From the NCBI GenBank assembly GCA_020350725.1, contig CP070719.1, forward strand, positions 292,973-356,972: DNA of 64,000 bases. Reading direction: 5' to 3'. This stretch comes from a bacterium. GTDB taxonomy: Bacteria > BMS3Abin14. The notes beneath the pieces are model-generated. The model did no database searches. It was not told the DNA's origin and saw nothing but the letters and a program-made list of their open reading frames with translations. Position 1 is the stretch's first letter; every line of letters begins with the position of its first letter. This document shows positions 43,282 through 53,680 of the stretch, one piece after another. The position numbers and the translations under genes are program-made.

Positions 43282-45127
43282 GATATCGACCGTCGATGAT
43301 CTGAAGGCCCTGAACGACCGGCTCGCAGCCGAGCGCAACGACGGGACCATTCTGATGACCGTTTGCGGGGGGCCCGGATGCCAGGCCTCGCGTTGCCAGG
43401 ACGTCGCAGCCGAGGTGAGGAAGGGGCTCGACGGAAACGGACTCGATGGAAAGGTGCGCCTGAGGGTAACGGGGTGCCATGGCTTCTGCGAGGTGGGTCC
43501 CATCATCGTTATCGACCCCAGCAACACCTTTTACTGCAGGGTGAAGCCATCCGATGTCGAGGAGATCTTCGACCAGACCCTTCGGAAGGGGGAGATCATC
43601 CCGAGACTGCTATACACCGACCCGGTAAGGGGCGAGACGGTACAGACCGAGGCCGAGGTTCCCTTCTACCGGGCCCAGACCCCTACTCTCCTCTCCCAGA
43701 ACCGGCTGGTGGATCCCCTGTCCATCGAGGACTATCTCGCCATCGGCGGTTACCGCGGATTGGCCAAGGTCCTCACCGAAATGACGCCCGAGTCGGTCAT
43801 CGGTGAGATCGAGGCTTCAGGCCTGCGCGGCAGGGGAGGGGGCGGATTCCCCACGGCGCGGAAATGGGCGGCCTGCCGCGCCGCGCGGGGTGAGGAGAAG
43901 TACGTTATCTGTAACGCCGACGAGGGCGATCCGGGTGCCTTCATGGACCGGGGTATCCTCGAGGGTAATCCCCATGCGGTCCTGGAGGGGATGATCATCG
44001 GCGCCTTCGCCATCGGCTCCGAGACGGGTTACATCTACGTCCGCAACGAGTATCCCATAGCGGTGGAACATTCAAGGGAAGCGATCCGGCAGGCCCGGGA
44101 ATACGGTCTGCTCGGCGACGACATCCTCGGCTCCGGAATGCGGTTCGACATACAGGTTGCCCGGGGCGGGGGGGCCTTTGTCTGCGGGGAATCAACGGCT
44201 CTCATGGCCTCCCTCGAGGGGAAGGTGGGTGAGCCGAGGCCCAAGGATATTCACACCGTGGAGCAGGGACTCTGGAACAAACCCTCCACCCTCAACAATG
44301 TCGAGACCTGGGCCAACGTGCCTTCGATCATCAACAAGGGTTCCGGCTGGTTCGCCGGCATGGGAACGGACGGCAGCAAGGGGACCAAGATCCTGGCCCT
44401 CACCGGACAGGTTAAGAACACGGGCCTGGTGGAAGTGGCCTTTGGCACCTCCATCCGGACCATCCTCGATGAGATCGGCGGCGGTGGACGCAACGGAAAA
44501 AACATCAAGGCCGTTCAAACGGGTGGTCCCTCCGGGGGATGTCTTCCGGCCTCCATGTTCGACCTTCCGGTAGACTTCGACGTGCTCTGGGATGCGGGAT
44601 CGATGATCGGATCGGGCGGTTTGGTCGTCATGGACGAAAAGACCTGCATGGTGGATGTGGCCAAATACTTCCTCAATTTCCTCCAGGACGAATCGTGCGG
44701 CAAGTGCGTTCCCTGCCGGGTCGGTGTGAGTCGACTGCTGGAGATCGTCGACGACATCACCGAGGGCAGGGGGAGGCCGGAGCAGGTTGACCTTCTGCTG
44801 GAACTCGGTGACACGGTGGCCCAGACGGCCCTTTGCGGCCTGGGCAAGACGGCTCCCAACCCGGCTCTGTCCACCCTGCGTTATTTCCCGGAGGAGTACG
44901 AGGCCCACATCAGGGATCATCGATGTCCGGCGGGCGTCTGCACCGCCCTCATCCATTATTCCATCCGCACCGAGGTCTGCGACGCTTGCGGGGCCTGTTT
45001 AAAGGCGTGCCCATATGGTGCCATTCACGAAGACGATGAGGGGTTTTTCGCCATTGACCAGCAGATCTGCAACAAATGCGGAATCTGCCCGACCGCCTGC
45101 AACCACGAAGCCATAGTCGTCCAGTAA
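43274..45127 (+). CDS. HoxF/NuoF/HndC-like NAD(H)- and FMN-binding subunit
   Basis: 617 residues: an N-terminal thioredoxin-like [2Fe-2S] domain (CGGPGCQASRCQD, VTGCHGFCE), the NADH/FMN domain (GLRGRGGGGFPTARKW at about 185, CNADEGDPGAFMDRG), a [4Fe-4S] site (ESCGKCVPCRVG) and a C-terminal 2[4Fe-4S] ferredoxin domain (CDACGACLKACP, CNKCGICPTACN). This is the long form found in NAD(P)-reducing hydrogenases and formate dehydrogenases. It is the central flavoprotein of the module; no hydrogenase or dehydrogenase gene follows. Confidence 0.9.
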   Translation: MPRISTVDDLKALNDRLAAERNDGTILMTVCGGPGCQASRCQDVAAEVRKGLDGNGLDGKVRLRVTGCHGFCEVGPIIVIDPSNTFYCRVKPSDVEEIFDQTLRKGEIIPRLLYTDPVRGETVQTEAEVPFYRAQTPTLLSQNRLVDPLSIEDYLAIGGYRGLAKVLTEMTPESVIGEIEASGLRGRGGGGFPTARKWAACRAARGEEKYVICNADEGDPGAFMDRGILEGNPHAVLEGMIIGAFAIGSETGYIYVRNEYPIAVEHSREAIRQAREYGLLGDDILGSGMRFDIQVARGGGAFVCGESTALMASLEGKVGEPRPKDIHTVEQGLWNKPSTLNNVETWANVPSIINKGSGWFAGMGTDGSKGTKILALTGQVKNTGLVEVAFGTSIRTILDEIGGGGRNGKNIKAVQTGGPSGGCLPASMFDLPVDFDVLWDAGSMIGSGGLVVMDEKTCMVDVAKYFLNFLQDESCGKCVPCRVGVSRLLEIVDDITEGRGRPEQVDLLLELGDTVAQTALCGLGKTAPNPALSTLRYFPEEYEAHIRDHRCPAGVCTALIHYSIRTEVCDACGACLKACPYGAIHEDDEGFFAIDQQICNKCGICPTACNHEAIVVQ

Positions 45128-45140
45128 GGGAGGGAGAAAA

Positions 45141-45827
45141 ATGCAGTCACAAGTGACACTTACCATAGACGGGTCAACCGTACGCGCCCCGAAGGGAGCG
45201 AGCGTCCTGGAAGCCGCCCTCAGTTACTCCATCTGCATCCCCCACCTCTGTCATCTCCCCACCCTCTCCGATGTCGGCGCCTGCCGGCTTTGCATCGTCG
45301 AACACGCCATGAACGGACGGTCGAAGATCACCACATCCTGCACCCTCCTCGTGCAGGAGGGGATGGTGATCCACGCCAACTCTGATCGGGTCAGATCGCT
45401 GCGCCGGAACATCGCTGAACTCCTGGTGGCCCAGGCGCCCAATTCCCGGGCCATCCAGGACATAGCGATGCGCTGCGGTGTCAAGGAGGTCCGCTATCCC
45501 TTCCGCCAGGACGACTGCATCCTCTGCGGACGGTGTGTGAGGACGTGCAAGGAATCCTACCGGGCGAACGCCATCGATTTCGTGGGCCGGGGCCGGGAAC
45601 GCCGGGTGGACTATCCTTACGGGGAGCGCCCTGAATCCTGCGTGATGTGCCGGGCCTGCGTGTCCCTCTGCCCGATGGCGATCACACCGTGTGACGGTCC
45701 GATGAAGCCGGGAGAGGAGTACCTGTGCGGAAAATGCGAGTCGGTTACCCAGACCCCTCAGTACAGTGTAGGAGACTGTATCCGGTGCGACCTGGGTAAG
45801 GGATTCGACTGTGTGCGCCACCGCTGA
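45141..45827 (+). CDS. HoxU/NuoG-like iron-sulfur subunit, short form
   Basis: 228 residues: an N-terminal [2Fe-2S] domain (CIPHLCH, CRLCIVEH), then 2[4Fe-4S] (CILCGRCVRTCKE, CVMCRACVSLCP). The region where HoxU/NuoG have the His-Cys3 ligands of the extra cluster reads LLVAQAPNSRAIQDIAMRC, which lacks them. The C-terminus carries an extra four Cys (LCGKCES ... CIRCDLGKGFDC). It begins 13 bp after the HoxF-like gene. It would pass electrons between the flavoprotein and an unknown partner; the extra Cys tail may bind a metal. Confidence 0.85.
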   Translation: MQSQVTLTIDGSTVRAPKGASVLEAALSYSICIPHLCHLPTLSDVGACRLCIVEHAMNGRSKITTSCTLLVQEGMVIHANSDRVRSLRRNIAELLVAQAPNSRAIQDIAMRCGVKEVRYPFRQDDCILCGRCVRTCKESYRANAIDFVGRGRERRVDYPYGERPESCVMCRACVSLCPMAITPCDGPMKPGEEYLCGKCESVTQTPQYSVGDCIRCDLGKGFDCVRHR

Positions 45828-45861
45828 TATCCCATCAAGCCCAGATCATAGTGCCGCTGAG

Positions 45862-45900
45862 ACAGGATGGCCCCCCTGACCCGGGGGGCCTCCTGTTTTC
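45862..45900 (+). terminator. Intrinsic terminator of the diaphorase operon
   Basis: ACAGGA-GGCCCCCC paired with GGGGGGCC-TCCTGT, followed by TTT. It lies about 35 bp after the stop. Confidence 0.8.
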
Positions 45901-46106
45901 GGCCATCGGTTCCCGGTCCGGCTGCGGCCTTCGCGATCCTTGGAATCGGAGCTTTAGCGTTCAGGATCGTTGCCTCCCCGAGTGCGGTTCCAGGTTCCAT
46001 CCCTCCCCTTCGACAGGGGGCCGGTGCGGGGGCAGTCCACCCCGCTCTCACCCGTTGTCGCCTTCCCCGGTTCCCTTATTTCCTCTTCGGGGTATAATAG
46101 CTGCGT

Positions 46107-46191
46107 GCGAGAATGGCGGAACTGGCAGACGCGCTGGATTTAGGATCCAGTACCTAGCGGTGTGGGGGTTCGAATCCCCCTTCTCGCACCA
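46107..46191 (+). tRNA. tRNA-Leu(TAG)
   Basis: Acceptor GCGAGAA pairs with TTCTCGC. The anticodon loop reads TTTAGGA with anticodon TAG. It has the long variable arm of a class II tRNA and an encoded CCA. A TATAAT at 46093-46098 sits 8 nt upstream. The last 18 nt are repeated twice more downstream (46298 and 46423). Confidence 0.9.
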
Positions 46192-46440
46192 CCCTTCGAC
46201 AGGTTCAGGGTTGAAAATGAGTCAACGATTGGATATCAGGGGGATGAGAACCCTGACCGAAGGTCACCGGTGAGCCTGTCCTGAACGGAGTGAAGGAAAT
46301 CCCCCTTCTCGCACCACCCTTCGACAGGCTCAGGGTTGAAAATGGGTCTTCGATTGGATATCAGGGGGATGAGAACCCTGACCGAAGGTCACCGGTGAGC
46401 CTGTCCTGAACGGAGTGAAGGAAATCCCCCTTCTCGCACC
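46173..46440 (+). repeat. 125-bp tandem repeat starting in the tRNA-Leu 3' end
   Basis: The unit runs from AATCCCCCTTCTCGCACC (46173) to 46297 and again to 46422, with the 18-nt tRNA tail present a third time (46423-46440). The copies differ at only a few bases. Inside each unit CCTTCGACAGG(T/C)TCAGGG and AACCCTGACCGAAGG form a hairpin, a REP-like palindrome. This duplicates the tRNA terminus several times without a complete tRNA. Confidence 0.8.
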
Positions 46441-46688
46441 GGCAGCGTCCCTGCCGGACTACGGGTGTAAAGTATAATAGGGATAAGGGCAAAGGGGACA
46501 TCACAGCCCGTTTTCTTGACCATATTTTCTCTTTCTACTTTCGACGCTAACCTTTTCCCTCTGACATCTCTTGCTCAATGTGTCTTTTTTTTGTAGCATC
46601 AGCCACCCACACTGGGAGTTCAGGGTTCTGGAACCTGAAATCCGGAATTTGTAACGAAGTCCTAACCTTTACAGGGATACCATATTAA

Positions 46689-48077
46689 ATGAAGATCAAC
46701 GTTGAGAAGACGAGTGAGGTCGAGAGAAAGTTGAACGTGGAGATACCCTGGGAGACGGTCAGGGAGGAGATCGACCGAAGCCTGACAAAGATCCGCAGGA
46801 CAGCCACCCTCAAGGGCTTCCGCAAGGGCAAGGCGCCCCTTGATCTGGTCCGCAGGATCTATTCCGATGACGCCCGCCAGGAGGCGATCAACGCCCTCGT
46901 CATGCGGGCCACAAGGCAGGCCCTGGACCAACACAACCTGGAGCCCTACGGCAATCCCTACCTGACGGACGTCAGATCTGAAGACAATGAGCCGATGGTC
47001 TTTGAGGCGATGGTGGAGCTGTCCCCGAGATTCGAGGTGTCCGATTATCGCGGCCTGGTCCTGGAAAGGCCTTTCAGGGAGGTCACGAGCGGGGACGTGG
47101 ATGGTTTTCTCTTCACGCTGAGAGAGCGCAATGCAGAGGCTGTCCCGGTTGAGGATGCAAGAGCCCTGAGGGACGGGGACGTGGCCACCGTGCACTTCAA
47201 GGGGTCCAAGGGCGGCGAGGTTCTCCAGGGTATGGATATCGATGACTTCGAGATCCGGCTGGGCAGAGAGCAGCTCATCCCGGGTTTCGAGGAGCAGATC
47301 GTCGGGATGAAAGCCGGCGAGAAGAGGGAGTTCGATCTTCCCTTCCCTGAGGAATACCCCCAGGAAAACCTTGCCGGAGAGACCGTCCACTTCGAGGTAC
47401 TTCTCAAAGAGGTCAAAGAGATGAAGATCCCGGACCTCAACGATGATTTCGCGAGGACCATTGGGGAGTTCGAAACTCTGGAAGATCTGAGAAAAAACAT
47501 TCAGGATGACATGGATGAGGCGGCCAATACCGAAGCGGAGAAAGCCCTGCGGGCCAACCTCACCCGAAGCCTTTTGGACAGCAACGTCTTCGAAGTTCCT
47601 CCCTCTCTCGTCGATAAGGAGATACGCTACCTGACCCAGGAGTATGGCGAGAATCTCCTGCGGGGAGGGCTCTCCAATGAAAAGGTCAGGGAGCTGATAA
47701 TGGCCAATGAGGCTGATATCAAGAGGGCGGCCGGGGAGCACGTGCGCCTGATGTACCTGGTGAACAGGATCGCCGAAAAGGAGGAGATCAAAGCCGAACA
47801 GAAGGAGATCCTGAGTGTTGTCGCACAGGCTGCCCAGCAGATGGGACGGCCGGTGAACGAACTCATGGACCAGTACAGCGAGGACGGCACGGTTAACGAG
47901 ATCGCCTTCAATATCATCAGGAACAAGGTTTTCGACACCATCCTGGAGAGCGCAACGGTCAGTGACGTGAGATTGAAGGAAGGGGATACGGGTAAGACCG
48001 AGAACAGGTCCCAGGCGAAGACCAGGACAAAGACAAAGCCTAAAAAGAAGGCTGATGCTGACGCGGAGTCGCGGTGA
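46689..48077 (+). CDS. tig: Trigger factor
   Basis: 462 residues: ribosome-binding N-terminal domain (GFRKGKAPLDLVRR signature), an FKBP-type PPIase domain (about 150-240) and a long helical C-terminal chaperone domain ending in a Lys-rich tail. It folds nascent proteins at the ribosome exit. It heads the classical tig-clpP-clpX-lon locus. A TATAAT at about 46473-46478 upstream is a possible promoter. Confidence 0.93.
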   Translation: MKINVEKTSEVERKLNVEIPWETVREEIDRSLTKIRRTATLKGFRKGKAPLDLVRRIYSDDARQEAINALVMRATRQALDQHNLEPYGNPYLTDVRSEDNEPMVFEAMVELSPRFEVSDYRGLVLERPFREVTSGDVDGFLFTLRERNAEAVPVEDARALRDGDVATVHFKGSKGGEVLQGMDIDDFEIRLGREQLIPGFEEQIVGMKAGEKREFDLPFPEEYPQENLAGETVHFEVLLKEVKEMKIPDLNDDFARTIGEFETLEDLRKNIQDDMDEAANTEAEKALRANLTRSLLDSNVFEVPPSLVDKEIRYLTQEYGENLLRGGLSNEKVRELIMANEADIKRAAGEHVRLMYLVNRIAEKEEIKAEQKEILSVVAQAAQQMGRPVNELMDQYSEDGTVNEIAFNIIRNKVFDTILESATVSDVRLKEGDTGKTENRSQAKTRTKTKPKKKADADAESR

Positions 48078-48157
48078 CACGGAGACACGGAGATTGTTCT
48101 CCCTGTCTTCCTGTCACCCCCCCTGTCGTTGAGCGAAAGAATCATTAGGAGCGAGAC

Positions 48158-48757
48158 ATGAATCTGATACCCATGGTAATCGAACAGACAGGCCGTGGCG
48201 AAAGGGCCTACGATATCTACTCGAGGCTTCTGAAGGACCGGATCATCTTTCTGGGTACGGCCATCGACGACACGGTGTCGAACCTTCTGATCGCCCAGCT
48301 TCTCTACCTCGAGGCGGAGAGCCCGGATCAGGACGTCCACATCTACATCAACAGCCCGGGCGGTTCCGTTTCAGCCGGTCTTGCTATCTATGACACCCTG
48401 CGTTACATTAAACCGGAAATTGAAACCATTTGCATCGGGCAGGCAGCCAGCATGGCGGCTTTGATCCTGTCCGCCGGGACGAGGGGAAAGAGACTGGCCC
48501 TGCCCCACGCTAGGATCATGATCCACCAGCCGATGGGAGGTTTCTCGGGCCAGGCTTCGGATATAGATATCCACGCCAGGGAGATCCTGAGGATCAAATC
48601 CGAGATCAACAGGATCCTGTCCGAGGCCACGGGACAGCCCATAGAGAGGATCGAAGCCGATACGGACAGGGATTTCTTCATGTCGGGTGCGCAGGCCATC
48701 GAATACGGGCTGGTTGACAGAGTCATCTCCAGCCGTCTGACACCAGAAGCCGTCTAG
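48158..48757 (+). CDS. clpP: ATP-dependent Clp protease proteolytic subunit
   Basis: 199 residues with the ClpP serine protease core: [14 protein letters not shown] (catalytic Ser about 97), [10 protein letters not shown] (His about 122) and DTDRDFFMS (Asp about 171). AGGAG precedes ATG 48158. It forms tetradecamers working with ClpX, encoded next. Confidence 0.95.
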   Translation: MNLIPMVIEQTGRGERAYDIYSRLLKDRIIFLGTAIDDTVSNLLIAQLLYLEAESPDQDVHIYINSPGGSVSAGLAIYDTLRYIKPEIETICIGQAASMAALILSAGTRGKRLALPHARIMIHQPMGGFSGQASDIDIHAREILRIKSEINRILSEATGQPIERIEADTDRDFFMSGAQAIEYGLVDRVISSRLTPEAV

Positions 48758-48771
48758 TACAGGGAGATAAA

Positions 48772-50043
48772 ATGGGCGATTCGACGACAAAAGACAGCAG
48801 CGTCCTGAGATGCTCCTTCTGCGGCAAGACCCAGGACGAGGTGCGCAAACTGATTGCCGGACCGACGGTGTACATCTGCAACGAGTGTGTCGAGCTCTGT
48901 ACCGACATCATCGAGGAGGAGTGGGAGAGAGAAGAGGGAGAGCGTATCTCCAAGGGGCTCCTGAAGCCCGAACAGATCAAGGCGGCCCTGGACGAGTACG
49001 TCATCGGTCAGATCAGGGCCAAGAAGATCCTGTCCGTGGCCGTTTACAATCATTACAAACGCATAGAGGCGAACTCGGACGACGTTGAGCTCCAGAAGAG
49101 CAATATTTTCCTCATCGGGCCCACTGGCTCCGGCAAGACGCTGCTGGCTCAGACCCTGGCCAAGATCCTCAATGTCCCCTTCGCCATCGTTGACGCGACC
49201 ACGCTGACGGAAGCCGGGTACGTGGGAGAAGACGTCGAAAATATCATACTCAGGCTTCTTCAGAATGCCGACTACGACGTGAGCCGCGCCGAGAAGGGGA
49301 TCGTATACATCGACGAGATCGACAAGATAGCGAGGAAGAGCGACAACCCCTCCATTACCAGGGACGTGTCGGGTGAAGGTGTGCAGCAGGCCCTTCTGAA
49401 GATCATCGAGGGCACTGTGGCCAACGTGCCGCCGCAGGGAGGGCGGAAGCATCCGCAGCAGGAGTTCATCGCCGTCAACACAGACAACATCCTGTTTATC
49501 TGCGGCGGAGCTTTCGTGGGCCTCGAGGCGGTCATCGAACAGAGGATCGGCGCCAAGAACCTCGGGTTCGGGGCGGATGTCAAGTCCCCAACCGAGAAGG
49601 ATATCGGTGAGATCCTCTCCCAGATGCAGCCCGAGGATCTGATACGCTTCGGGATGATCCCCGAGTTCGTGGGCAGGGTCCCCGTGGTAGCCACCCTCCA
49701 CGACCTTGACGAGGAGTCACTGGTAAGGATCCTGACGGAACCGAAGAACGCTCTCGTCAAGCAGTACCAGAAGTTCTTCGAGTTCGAGAACACGCTGCTG
49801 AAATTTACCGATGGAGCCCTCAAGGCCGTTTCCAAAGAGGCCATAAAGCGTAAATCCGGGGCCAGGGGTCTCAGGGCCATACTGGAGGACGTCATGCTGG
49901 ACATCATGTATGACCTTCCCTCCCAGCCCAATGTCCGGGAGTGCATCGCCAATGAGGACGTTGTTCTTCGCGGGGCCGACCCCATCCTGCTTTACGATTC
50001 CGGGCCGGGAGAAGAGGAAGATACGGAGAAGCAGGTATCGTAG
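48772..50043 (+). CDS. clpX: ATP-dependent Clp protease ATP-binding subunit ClpX
   Basis: 423 residues: an N-terminal C4 zinc finger ([11 protein letters not shown] ... CNECVELC), the AAA+ core with [16 protein letters not shown] (Walker A), [10 protein letters not shown] (Walker B), sensor and pore loops, and a C-terminal Clp_B domain. It starts 14 bp after clpP. It selects and unfolds substrates for ClpP. Confidence 0.96.
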   Translation: MGDSTTKDSSVLRCSFCGKTQDEVRKLIAGPTVYICNECVELCTDIIEEEWEREEGERISKGLLKPEQIKAALDEYVIGQIRAKKILSVAVYNHYKRIEANSDDVELQKSNIFLIGPTGSGKTLLAQTLAKILNVPFAIVDATTLTEAGYVGEDVENIILRLLQNADYDVSRAEKGIVYIDEIDKIARKSDNPSITRDVSGEGVQQALLKIIEGTVANVPPQGGRKHPQQEFIAVNTDNILFICGGAFVGLEAVIEQRIGAKNLGFGADVKSPTEKDIGEILSQMQPEDLIRFGMIPEFVGRVPVVATLHDLDEESLVRILTEPKNALVKQYQKFFEFENTLLKFTDGALKAVSKEAIKRKSGARGLRAILEDVMLDIMYDLPSQPNVRECIANEDVVLRGADPILLYDSGPGEEEDTEKQVS

Positions 50044-50196
50044 ATATTCCCCCGGCGCCTGTACACACCGGCCGGCGCTATTTGTTCCGCCGGAAGGGCT
50101 GGTTTTTGATAACCTTGTACTAAATAGCTTCTGCTATTATCTCAGCCTCGCGAAGGCAGATTGACCCGCGAGGTGCGATTGGAGAGTGATCCATCC

Positions 50197-52620
50197 ATGG
50201 CTGACAATATCGGAAACACCATAATCACCCAGGCACTGCCTGTCCTGCCGTTGAGGGACATCGTCGTCTTCCCCCATATGATCGTGCCCCTCTTTGTGGG
50301 CAGGCCCAAATCCATCCGGGCTCTCGAAGAGGCCATGGAGGCGGAGAAGAATATCCTCCTCTCGGCCCAGAAGGACGCAAAGGTCGACGATCCCACCCCC
50401 GAGGAGATCCATCAGGTGGGGACATTGTCCTCCATACTCCAGATGCTTCGCCTGCCCGATGGGACGGTGAAGGTCCTGGTTGAGGGTCAGACGAGGGTCC
50501 GCCTGTCCAATTTCCAGGAGACGGAGGAATATTTCTCCGCCGAGTATGAGGAGCTGGACTTCTACTGCCCGAGGGACCCGGAGCTGGAGGCCCTCATGCG
50601 AAGCATCGTGGACCGCTTTGAGCGCTACTCCAAGCTGAACAAGAAAGTGCCCCAGGAGATCCTCGCCTCCCTGAACACGGTCGATGAACCCGGGAAGTTC
50701 GCCGACACGGTGGCTGCCCACATGCTTCTCAAGGTAGAGGATAAGCAGGAGCTCCTGGAGACTGTGGAGGTTCCCCAGCGACTGGAGAATGTCCTCCAGA
50801 TCCTCGAGTCCGAGATCGAGATCCTGCAGATCGAGAGAAAGATCCGCAGCCGCGTCAAGCGCCAGATGGAGCGAACCCAGAAGGAATACTATCTCAATGA
50901 ACAGATGAGGGCGATCCAGAAGGAGCTCGGCGAGAAGGATGAAGCCAAACAGGAGGTCCAGGAGCTCGAGGAGAAGATCAAGAAGGCCGGCATGCCCGAG
51001 GAGGTCCACGAGAAGGCCATGAAGGAACTCCGCCGCCTCAAGATGATGGCTCCCATGGCCGCCGAGGCCACCGTGGTGCGCAATTACATCGACTGGCTGA
51101 TCTCCATTCCCTGGAAGGACCGGACGGATGACAAGCTGGATATAACTGAGGCCGAGCGGATCCTGGAGGAGGACCATTACGGGCTGAAGAAGGTCAAGGA
51201 GAGGATCCTGGAGTACCTGGCTGTCCACCAGCTTGTCGGCAAGCTGAAGGGTCCGATCCTCTGTTTCGTCGGTCCTCCCGGGGTCGGTAAAACGTCCCTG
51301 GCAAAATCCATCGCCCGGGCGCTGGGACGCAACTTCGTCAGGCTTTCACTGGGCGGCGTCAGAGACGAGGCCGAGATAAGGGGTCATCGCAGGACCTACA
51401 TCGGGGCTCTGCCGGGAAGGATCATCCAGTCCATGAAGAGGGCTAAAACGGTCAACCCGGTCTTCCTCCTCGATGAGGTGGACAAGATGAGCATGGACTT
51501 CAGGGGCGACCCGTCATCGGCCCTGCTGGAGGTCCTCGATCCGGAGCAGAACAATTCCTTTTCGGACCATTATCTGGAGGTTGACTACGACCTCTCGGAG
51601 ATCATGTTCATCACGACGGCCAACACCCTCGATCCCATCCCGGCTCCCCTCAAGGACAGGATGGAGATCATCCGCATCGCGGGATACACGGAGCCGGAGA
51701 AGCTGAACATCGCCAAGAAGTTCCTGGTCAAGAAGCAGCTCGACACCCACGGTCTGACGAACTCCCAGCTGAGGTTCAACGACAGCGGCATCCTCTCCAT
51801 TATCAGGGGCTACACAAGGGAGAGCGGCGTTCGAAGTCTGGAGAGGGAGATCGCCTCAGTTTGCCGTAAGGTGGCGAGGGAGGTCGTGAAGGTCGGCAGG
51901 GACAAGGCCAGGCAGATGAGAATCAACTCCAAAATCATCCCCAGGTATCTCGGCGTTGCCAAGTTCCAGCACGGGGTCATCGAGGAGAAGGACCGGGTCG
52001 GTCTGACCACGGGCCTCGCCTGGACGGAGACGGGCGGAGAACTTCTCCAGACGGAAGTGACTGTTCTGGACGGAAAGGGGAACCTCACCCTGACCGGAAA
52101 GCTCGGTGACGTCATGCAGGAATCCGCCAGGGCAGCGGTGAGCTACGTCCGATCGAAGGCGGACGAACTGGGCATCCCCAGGGACTTCTATCAGAAGATC
52201 GACATCCACATCCACGTCCCGGAAGGGGCGATCCCCAAGGACGGGCCGTCGGCAGGGATCACCATTGCCACATCCCTCGCATCGGCCCTGACCGGGCGGC
52301 CGGTTCGCCATGACGTGGCCATGACCGGAGAGATCACTCTGCGGGGAAGGATCCTCAAGATCGGCGGTCTCAAGGAGAAACTTCTTGCTGCCAACCGGGG
52401 CGGTGTCACGGATGTCATCATTCCCAAAGAGAATCTCATGGACCTCAGGGAGGTTCCCAAGGAGATCCTGAAGGGTCTGACCATCCACAACTTCGAGAGC
52501 ATGGACGATGTCCTTGGCCTGGCCCTCAGGCAGGCGGTCGAGGAGCCGCTCCTGAAGGCCCTCCGGAAGACCGAAACCGGTGAGATCGGGGGAGACTCGG
52601 ATTCCGTCCACGCGCACTAG
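50197..52620 (+). CDS. lon: ATP-dependent Lon protease
   Basis: 807 residues: LonN substrate domain ([20 protein letters not shown]), AAA+ with [21 protein letters not shown], and the C-terminal serine-lysine protease with [18 protein letters not shown] (catalytic Ser) and the dyad Lys further on. The ATG at 50197 starts MADNIGN; an upstream in-frame TTG at 50161 is less likely. Together with tig, clpP and clpX it forms the conserved proteostasis locus. Confidence 0.95.
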   Translation: MADNIGNTIITQALPVLPLRDIVVFPHMIVPLFVGRPKSIRALEEAMEAEKNILLSAQKDAKVDDPTPEEIHQVGTLSSILQMLRLPDGTVKVLVEGQTRVRLSNFQETEEYFSAEYEELDFYCPRDPELEALMRSIVDRFERYSKLNKKVPQEILASLNTVDEPGKFADTVAAHMLLKVEDKQELLETVEVPQRLENVLQILESEIEILQIERKIRSRVKRQMERTQKEYYLNEQMRAIQKELGEKDEAKQEVQELEEKIKKAGMPEEVHEKAMKELRRLKMMAPMAAEATVVRNYIDWLISIPWKDRTDDKLDITEAERILEEDHYGLKKVKERILEYLAVHQLVGKLKGPILCFVGPPGVGKTSLAKSIARALGRNFVRLSLGGVRDEAEIRGHRRTYIGALPGRIIQSMKRAKTVNPVFLLDEVDKMSMDFRGDPSSALLEVLDPEQNNSFSDHYLEVDYDLSEIMFITTANTLDPIPAPLKDRMEIIRIAGYTEPEKLNIAKKFLVKKQLDTHGLTNSQLRFNDSGILSIIRGYTRESGVRSLEREIASVCRKVAREVVKVGRDKARQMRINSKIIPRYLGVAKFQHGVIEEKDRVGLTTGLAWTETGGELLQTEVTVLDGKGNLTLTGKLGDVMQESARAAVSYVRSKADELGIPRDFYQKIDIHIHVPEGAIPKDGPSAGITIATSLASALTGRPVRHDVAMTGEITLRGRILKIGGLKEKLLAANRGGVTDVIIPKENLMDLREVPKEILKGLTIHNFESMDDVLGLALRQAVEEPLLKALRKTETGEIGGDSDSVHAH

Positions 52621-52816
52621 AGCGGGCTTTGCCCTGCACCGTCGGAATCATAAGATCCAAAGGCCGAATACCCAAGGTAAAGGGGTGTCGACCTGCCGGT
52701 AAATTACTCCAAAAGAACAGGATCCCGGGTTTGGAATCCGGATCTGAAATTTGGCATGAAATACATTTTGTATTATTGACATCACCGGACAAGATTATTA
52801 TAAACAGTCTGCTCAT

Positions 52817-52892
52817 GGGCGGTTAGCTCAGTTGGGAGAGCATCGGCCTTACAAGCCGGGGGTCACAAGTTCGAGCCTTGTACCGCCCACCA
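52817..52892 (+). tRNA. tRNA-Val(TAC)
   Basis: Acceptor GGGCGGT pairs with ACCGCCC. The anticodon loop CTTACAA has anticodon TAC. TTCGAGCC T-loop and encoded CCA. Confidence 0.92.
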
Positions 52893-52932
52893 CGTTCGGA
52901 TACGCCGTAAAAGGTGGTAGAGTAAAATATAC

Positions 52933-53009
<77 letters not shown>

Positions 53010-53069
53010 GAATCCTAAAGGGGGATTGCATGTTGCGATCCCCCTTTTTCCCTCAGCGAGGACGGAGAA

Positions 53070-53639
53070 ATGATGTCGAGAAAGATGATGCTTTGCGGTG
53101 TCCTGTCGGTCTTCCTTCTGGTGTCGGTCGCTTCCTTGACGGGTGCGTCCGACCAGGGGGGATTGAGCTCGGACGTCTCCCTGGCGGAAAAGGCCATCGA
53201 GGAAGAACGTTACGACGACGCCGTCGGCCTGATGGAGAAGCACGTCGAGGCCAGGCAGGAAAAAGCCCAGGGCGCTCAGGTGCGCTACCTCCTGGCGCTC
53301 GCCCTCTTTCACAGGACACGCCTGGATATCAACGAGTGCCGGGAGCGGGGGGAGATAGGGTCTCGTCTGAAGACCGAGCAGGCGGACGAAATGAAGAGGG
53401 CGGAGAGGTATTTTCTCGAGAGCCAGGAGATGGATCCCGACGGTCCGAGAGCCGATGCCTGTCTCTACTTCGCGGGCGTCATCCAGGATTACGGCTGTCT
53501 CAACCATTTTGAGGATGCCAAGGACACCTTCAATAAACTGGTTGACCTGTATCCGGAATCGGAATACGCCGAGGAAGCGAGGTTTCGGGCGGACAGGCTT
53601 GGCGGGCACGGCGGAGTGCCGAAAAGGGGATTCCATTAA
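53070..53639 (+). CDS. Exported TPR-type protein
   Basis: 189 residues: signal peptide (RKMMLCGVLSVFLLVSVASLTGA), then helical TPR-like repeats (AEKAIEEERYDDAVGLMEKHVE, AERYFLESQEMDPDGPRADACLYFAGVI, DAKDTFNKLVDLYPESEYAEEA). A periplasmic scaffold; the next gene is a related TPR lipoprotein, so the two may work together. Partner unknown. Confidence 0.75.
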   Translation: MMSRKMMLCGVLSVFLLVSVASLTGASDQGGLSSDVSLAEKAIEEERYDDAVGLMEKHVEARQEKAQGAQVRYLLALALFHRTRLDINECRERGEIGSRLKTEQADEMKRAERYFLESQEMDPDGPRADACLYFAGVIQDYGCLNHFEDAKDTFNKLVDLYPESEYAEEARFRADRLGGHGGVPKRGFH

Positions 53640-53680
53640 ACCTCTGAAGTCCAGGCCCCGCCGGCCGGCACTGTGTCCCA

